Shown here: piece by piece, positions 6,101 through 8,018 of the stretch
Layout: every line of letters starts with the position of its first letter
How positions within the stretch are numbered: the stretch's first letter is position 1
Assembly: GCA_002496905.1 (NCBI GenBank)
Contig: DALV01000006.1
Coordinates: forward strand, 1 to 8,018
DNA length: 8,018 bases
From: Euryarchaeota archaeon UBA105
GTDB lineage: Archaea; Thermoplasmatota; Poseidoniia; Poseidoniales; Thalassarchaeaceae
Reading direction: 5' to 3'
Program-made: the position numbers and the translations under genes
Notes under the pieces: generated by a model
What the model was told of the DNA's origin: nothing
The model's database searches: none
Seen by the model: only the letters and a program-made list of their open reading frames with translations

Positions 6101-8018
6101 CATTTGGTAGGCCGTCCCCATCAATATCTGTATCGATATTATTAGGCCCATCGTCTCGGAATCTTGAACCATTCAGAAGGTGGAGATCGTTATCGTCATC
6201 CAAATCGCAATTTGGATCTATATCTAGCCAATCTAAAACACCGTCATTATCATCATCCACGTCTTCCCAATTATTGATTCCGTCGTTATCCCAATCGTTG
6301 TTGCCGGTGTATGACTTTCTGGTCACGGTACAATTCATATCGGAATTTTGTGGATTTGGATTCGTTAAGCTAGCACAATTCCAATCCTCGACCTGAGCGA
6401 TGGTAGCCATCATGTATGGATCTTCTTCGTTCAATATACCGTCATTATCCAAATCATAAGGGATATCGTTTTCATTGACTCCCGGCTCTCCTAGTAAGTT
6501 ATCGGCAGGCCAAGCGCCTCCAACATCTGTGTCCATCCAATCCCAGACCAAATCGTAATCTGAATCAATTGCTCTGTATATATCATCATCAGCATCTCTA
6601 TCGTAATCGAGTTCGCAGTCTATACCAGGGATTTGAATTGGATGATCATTTGGATAATCTCCAATACCATCTAGGTTAGTATCTAACTGCAGGCAAGAAT
6701 CTGGTATTCCATCGTTGTCATCATCAACATCATACATGTCCAGCAATCCATCGTTATCGTCGTCGGTATCCGATGAATCCGGAGAGCCATCATTATCGTT
6801 GTCTGGATCTATGAAATTTGGAATGCCATCGCCGTCAAGATCTCCATCAATCATTTGAGTAAATGTTGGATTTCTTGGGTGCCAGATATTCTGTTCTTTG
6901 GTTGCGAAGTTCATTTTGTCGGACGTGTAAATGTCTGGATTGAGGTCAAATGCGGCTGGCAGTGATTGACTGGTCTCTGGTCCTACTGTTATACTACCTG
7001 AAAATAATACAGACCCATCTGGTTCTGAAAACGGGAAATTACCTTCCTCGTTAAATGTAAATGAAAATGAGTCGCCTGGGGCTATTGCTCCACTATCGAA
7101 AGAACCATCATCAGCAGTGACATTGTGTGATCTAGTGTCGTCATTCACCCATACTACAGTATCTCCAACTTCAATGTTGTAAAATTGTGGATTGATTCCG
7201 CTGGATTGTAATAAAATTGTAGTAGTCTCTTTTGCGTCCCAAGGAACTGGGTCATCCCACATTGATGCAGTATCAGTAATGTTGGTGGTGACCGTAGAAT
7301 CCCAAGGATGTGAGTCCCAGAGATCGACTACTCCATCATTATCATCGTCATCATCGAAATAATCCTGCGCGCCATCACCATCAAAATCGCAAGGCCATGT
7401 GAACTGGTCTATTCTGCCATCATTATCGTCATCCTCGTCATACGAACCTCGACCGTTTCCGTCTATGTCCTCATCCGTTACGCCATCATTATCGTGATCC
7501 ATTGGGTTCTGATCTATTCTGTAGCCTGTTCCTACAGGAGTCCCAGTCCAAGGATGTACTGTGTTTGGCTCAACATATCGGTCGGCACTGACGTTCCATG
7601 GATCGGCGCCTTGGGTGTAGTCGATTGGGCCTTCAAGAATTCCATCGTTATCGTCATCCCAATCATCCTCATCGGAGATGCCGTCGTTATCATGATCGAA
7701 TGGATCGGTTCCATAGCATCCGTCGAAGCGCTCGATAAGATCACTAATTCCATCGTTATCGTCATCTAAATCATCTAAGTCATTGATTCCGTCGTTATCG
7801 TGATCTTCGGTATTTGTTTGTTCGAGGAAAAAGCCATACCCTGGGTTAGTGAGCAGCACTGATGGGTCGGTAATCTTGCCTTGGTACGAGGCTGGATCTA
7901 CCCAACTTGGATCGGTGAAGGCGTCATGGTCAAAACTACCCATTACTGCGGGTTGCCCTTGTGTGGCTCCTGTTGTTTGACCCTCGGCTTGGTAGAACTG
8001 CTGATATGCCGTCCTAGC
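156..8018 (-). CDS. Giant membrane-anchored surface protein with TSP3 repeats, cupredoxin fold, Ig-like modules and DUF4129-like tail (5'-partial)
   Basis: Probably a surface-exposed calcium-binding adhesion or cell-envelope protein; the precise role is unknown. The frame is open to the window edge: 25 sense codons precede the first visible Met (7943), that Met has no convincing ribosome binding site, and no signal peptide follows it, so the true N-terminus is off-window. Order from that Met: about thirty D-x-D-x-D-G repeats in blocks over residues 46-1225; a cupredoxin fold at 237-320; beta-rich modules at 1226-2400; one membrane helix at 2406-2429 followed by RNYVERRR; a DUF4129-like helical tail to residue 2595. 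N-x-S/T sequons (for example N117, N221, N274, N1232, N1314) and 28 paired extracellular Cys support export. There is no OmpA, sortase or type IX sorting signal. It ends in TGA. The domain order is read from sequence; the function and archaeal origin are inferred. Confidence 0.93.
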   Translation of the reverse strand, partial: ARTAYQQFYQAEGQTTGATQGQPAVMGSFDHDAFTDPSWVDPASYQGKITDPSVLLTNPGYGFFLEQTNTEDHDNDGINDLDDLDDDNDGISDLIERFDGCYGTDPFDHDNDGISDEDDWDDDNDGILEGPIDYTQGADPWNVSADRYVEPNTVHPWTGTPVGTGYRIDQNPMDHDNDGVTDEDIDGNGRGSYDEDDDNDGRIDQFTWPCDFDGDGAQDYFDDDDDNDGVVDLWDSHPWDSTVTTNITDTASMWDDPVPWDAKETTTILLQSSGINPQFYNIEVGDTVVWVNDDTRSHNVTADDGSFDSGAIAPGDSFSFTFNEEGNFPFSEPDGSVLFSGSITVGPETSQSLPAAFDLNPDIYTSDKMNFATKEQNIWHPRNPTFTQMIDGDLDGDGIPNFIDPDNDNDGSPDSSDTDDDNDGLLDMYDVDDDNDGIPDSCLQLDTNLDGIGDYPNDHPIQIPGIDCELDYDRDADDDIYRAIDSDYDLVWDWMDTDVGGAWPADNLLGEPGVNENDIPYDLDNDGILNEEDPYMMATIAQVEDWNCASLTNPNPQNSDMNCTVTRKSYTGNNDWDNDGINNWEDVDDDNDGVLDWLDIDPNCDLDDDNDLHLLNGSRFRDDGPNNIDTDIDGDGLPNDEDWDDDNDGIPDIYDPDDGNCGIVDNDNSDQFSTSNGYSHGDGDIIDGSDDSQIYTSVGTSQTPILWAQYWHFSPFTAEEHGFILPYNGYQETTDTEVPAMISNGEVPEMYYYVMMRWSPWNGNNYFDIDMDGDSLINGIDVDMDADGMPDWWDQDEGSDGRLDVNNPQFGGSTDDGECDIGLANFLVFGGPATEIVCGLRLSWLYAWPLLSARQTGQLIYTLPYSTRPDPEYDDGPYDGTDAPDNSPASSCDENCFHFDFTTDTPDPTAAVTYNQMKNNRDLFTAWLGINFGLFQWTSDQNANMFPDEVADLLDNDVDPDDDCGAPIPGNMNPSCMVNDTADLDDDFDGVYDHWDIDDDNDGIWDYLEVDSNDDLDDDSGTESGNFFIGSNCVDKDDDGTDTDPDDDGWYQSVWDQGVLGQGLLFPIYYDVDNDNDGVPDGEDPDDDNNGVLDEVQETLCFTGEEQSVWDHDNDGVLDWADDDWDADGIVNTLELNSATPFISPWDHDNDGLRDDVDLDDDSDGMLDKDEIMLWPSRYDQPSTNPWDHDDYGNGTGMANPTDPFTGPDAIDEDDDTDERPDRDWDQLEEDHSGTSDWDHDNDGILDEDDKIPTRINMTSSNVLWLDAVNPAIFKGTVNWLDPDTGVFEPAPDLPVQITIEWARNGTLALETVDVLTDAAGAFVVGQFLLPEDLIVGPNTTYNVYAEVTEMFYHDGSQTEPIPVEVRANTTIDYVSWTYFRSDEQPLFVDYKVHYEADWDRGVFDNRITHAPISFRVHGGPFGNYTHPTIFDGYGYGYRADSAGWASLTFVQTAGAQGQWKQVQWNSTMDNGEGKLPGGYEEIIWDDNAKDHYVLGRYDYTNTSLPIGDYSFIGYARPDLGDEWPFPYLEGAETEAFTIRSMHRMYIEADMYVSSVRPVFFWDATQFTGSSFGAWRALFHQPSLDAAGLNYAEVSLGKPYAMSWDGTPEGLIGESARLRPFLSSNGTHWRIAMQNGGDFNAPPCGPVEPTDPDSAVRCEIVPEMFTGEELRVIGSVWNRTMVPWPHDPMTLQVDLDRNGIFAGSQETGFARAPQMINGVATFDYNWTWYSQYAAGFYGIRADFTNSNFYFTGNQSNVLAPTGAYLNVSVIGTSEFKELIQPRLYRGQNRSIEVQLLDNSLQPLKNSQINYVWEADGTNGIAETDSTGWFTVNLTIEEDHELGNFTLDYTYPGDPRHQGTSGTMDLWVVSRTYITLQDTTPNIRSTGDIWEFTAQVTDDNRTAVIKDSGQALDGCGANGGEVLVILEGTDFEDRTHRQIVDTKCPNAGTIHHEMVLDPQLLRDDPQSFLPDGFGPVNVILRFEENLPHEGCEPLDAEALSTSGAWDPCVQVVNSDHYRRVMQFQVDGFSLIGYTTLNVDDQIVYTSEIDPTTGQPIEKPMVVTGQLIDELGSNLSNRAIRVTYEMVGAETGVVGCLPGTSDANGFYEITCPLTDVQAGQARVKVEFNSYENNDRYRYHNASTTRLFPVFSNSSLEVQEIGPFRNDVDSYTFQNGSVFPVLYLKESFHLDARLIQTNGNPIGGKCLNIYLDPEVNTRPIATSITQDGTGEIEWFSGDPDDNPSRRGVEPTSDMMEGFRVVRIAYEPNKELPGGCRAETTPVVNGSFIDVEVLVRSRVDILLKDHWSNPDGYQEGEYINGSVAILRDRLDLSVESQTVIFTYQYWNAEEGEWIPHNVVYATTNELGVASFSFPYSGVNIPGELDCDQGGYCISGGDWQVTIHFKGSHEFEEEFLNNTPPIKLGEPVTKAEASFFTVQILTIMGIALAFAVLVGAIMYRNYVERRRIEILRGILTDSLMSLKASNEYIDTIFNCYKELVRFFRGRGAMKKVYETTREFEDAVTGMLAGIAPPEDLDIFFSLFEEARYSDHEIGADQRDRAINALQSIINHISASLGDGMLNRTAVNESGLYGSVVKAGSFVDSEGQERIAGTDDGSEEDSGFRI
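324..554 (-). other. DUF4129-like cytoplasmic tail domain (residues 2464-2540)
   Basis: A helical segment after the membrane anchor carries the layout of DUF4129, the C-terminal domain of TgpA-type transglutaminase-like membrane proteins: a C-Y-K-E-L-V helix, a R-G-R-G-A turn, then Y-E-T-T-R-E-F (family form E-T-P-x-E-F/Y), a hydrophobic stretch, then F-x-x-A-R-Y-S (family form Y-x-x-A-R-Y) and a final amphipathic helix. No transglutaminase core is visible in this protein. The biochemical role of DUF4129 is not established. The last 25 residues beyond it are acidic and probably disordered. Confidence 0.7.
657..728 (-). other. Single transmembrane helix (residues 2406-2429)
   Basis: An uncharged run FTVQILTIMGIALAFAVLVG continues into AIMY and is immediately followed by RNYVERRR. 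The positive-inside rule puts the preceding beta region outside and the C-terminal 165 residues inside. It is the only hydrophobic segment of this length in the visible protein, giving type I topology if an off-window signal peptide exists. Confidence 0.9.
744..4268 (-). other. Tandem beta-sandwich (Ig-like / carboxypeptidase-regulatory-like) region (residues 1226-2400)
   Basis: The composition changes from Asp-rich to beta-strand-rich with many Thr, Val, Tyr and N-x-S/T sequons. A turn signature of the T/A-D/N-x-x-G-aromatic or small kind recurs at about 1292 (TDAAG), 1415 (ADSAG), 1798 (TDSTG), 2074 (SDANG), 2197 (TQDGTG) and 2334 (TNELG). It resembles the strand-turn of Ig-like, Big and CarboxypepD_reg domains in surface stalks. 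Twelve Cys form six neighbouring pairs. Individual families cannot be assigned by eye, and the stretch 1350-1700 is the least recognisable. It probably forms the stalk between the Asp-rich part and the membrane. Confidence 0.6.
4269..5072 (-). repeat. TSP3-like repeat block E, last and longest (residues 958-1225)
   Basis: About ten D-x-D-x-D-G units with non-repeat spacers. Four DHDNDG-type units are preceded by Trp (WDHDNDG near 1085, 1121 and 1213, and the decayed WDHDDYG near 1162). The stretch around 1187-1205 is Asp-rich but without intact motifs. The Cys pair C1008/C1076 lies inside. The block ends sharply at DEDDK (1222-1226), where the beta-sandwich part begins. Confidence 0.86.
5622..5717 (-). 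repeat. Short degenerate TSP3-like block D (residues 743-774)
   Basis: Two units only: DIDMDGDSL, in which the Gly position of the second motif is shifted, and DVDMDADGMPD. The block separates the two unrecognised modules at about 640-742 and 795-935. Met in place of Asp or Asn at the variable position makes it the least canonical block. Confidence 0.7.
6033..6455 (-). repeat. TSP3-like repeat block C (residues 497-637)
   Basis: Five good units, at about 497, 550, 563, 606 and 619. A non-repeat insert at about 509-549 contains the close Cys pair C523/C538. A second Cys pair (C579, C636) brackets the last units. The block ends where an unrecognised aromatic-rich module begins at about residue 640. 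Confidence 0.83.
6657..6848 (-). repeat. TSP3-like repeat block B (residues 366-429)
   Basis: Four closely packed Asp-rich units (around 369, 381, 393 and 406), then a degenerate one near 421-429 (DTNLDGIGD). Two probable disulfide Cys follow (C417, C443). This is the densest uninterrupted run of the motif in the protein and should form a continuous Ca-loaded rod just after the cupredoxin domain. Confidence 0.85.
6984..7235 (-). other. Cupredoxin-fold (plastocyanin-like) domain, copper site apparently lost (residues 237-320)
   Basis: The segment follows the plastocyanin-like pattern closely: a first strand ETTTILL, then IEVGDTVVWVNDD, then SHNVTADDGSFDSG, then APGDSFSFTFNEEGNF, and a last strand SGSITV. 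H273 in SHNVT matches the first His copper ligand. In active type 1 copper proteins the last loop carries Cys, His and usually Met; here residues 301-320 contain none of the three, with Ser, Glu and Asp where Cys and His would lie. The fold looks retained but copper binding is unlikely. It is inserted between two TSP3 blocks, so it would sit outside the cell. Confidence 0.82.
7323..7808 (-). repeat. TSP3-like Ca-binding repeat block A (residues 46-207)
   Basis: This stretch holds about nine acidic D-x-D-x-D-G units, alternating a D-H-D-N-D-G form (residues 47, 83, 149) with a D-D-D-N-D-G form. Thrombospondin type 3 repeats bind Ca2+ through these Asp side chains and form a rigid, wire-like rod. 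Here the units lie N-terminal to the cupredoxin domain and contain a probable Cys pair (C76, C185). The calcium role is inferred from the family motif. Confidence 0.88.

Noticed and set aside
4269..7808. Regularly spaced short DNA repeats that could suggest a CRISPR array
   Set aside because: The spacing is irregular, the repeats are in frame and vary mainly at wobble positions, and they encode the Asp motif throughout. This is a coding repeat.

Overview
The window is almost entirely one giant reading frame on the minus strand. It ends at a TGA at 158-156 and runs open through the right edge (8018), so at least 2,620 codons are visible and the true start lies outside the window. Residue numbers in this annotation count from the first visible in-frame Met (codon 7943-7941). 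Another 25 in-frame codons precede that Met.

The protein reads as a giant calcium-binding cell-surface protein anchored near its C-terminus. In order it has: (i) about 1,225 very acidic residues holding roughly thirty thrombospondin type 3-like D-x-D-x-D-G repeats in five blocks, interrupted by a cupredoxin-fold domain (about 237-320) and two unrecognised aromatic/Cys-containing modules (about 640-742 and 795-935); (ii) about 1,175 residues of predicted beta-sandwich (Ig-like or carboxypeptidase-regulatory-like) modules; (iii) one transmembrane helix (about 2406-2429) followed by Arg-rich residues; (iv) a roughly 165-residue helical cytoplasmic tail resembling DUF4129. The cupredoxin fold lacks the usual copper ligands in its C-terminal loop. 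The extracellular part has 28 Cys that fall into 14 neighbouring pairs, while the tail has a single Cys.

The left 155 bases are the only sequence outside this frame. They are GC-richer (82 of 140 in positions 1-140 by my count) than the visibly AT-richer gene. On the plus strand, positions 33-135 can fold into a long imperfect hairpin. A competing GC hairpin followed by TTTTT (117-139) looks like an intrinsic terminator. This may be the 3' part of a plus-strand structured RNA, or the 3' UTR of a gene off the left edge, converging on the giant gene. I do not recognise its family.

Organism: the combination of DHDNDG-type repeats, a cupredoxin insert, many N-x-S/T sequons, a C-terminal membrane anchor with a DUF4129-like tail, and no OmpA or type IX sorting domain suggests a single-membrane archaeon. 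My best guess is the marine group II/Poseidoniales type, as inference only. No phage, transposon, CRISPR, tRNA or rRNA was seen. With one gene visible, nothing can be said about an operon.
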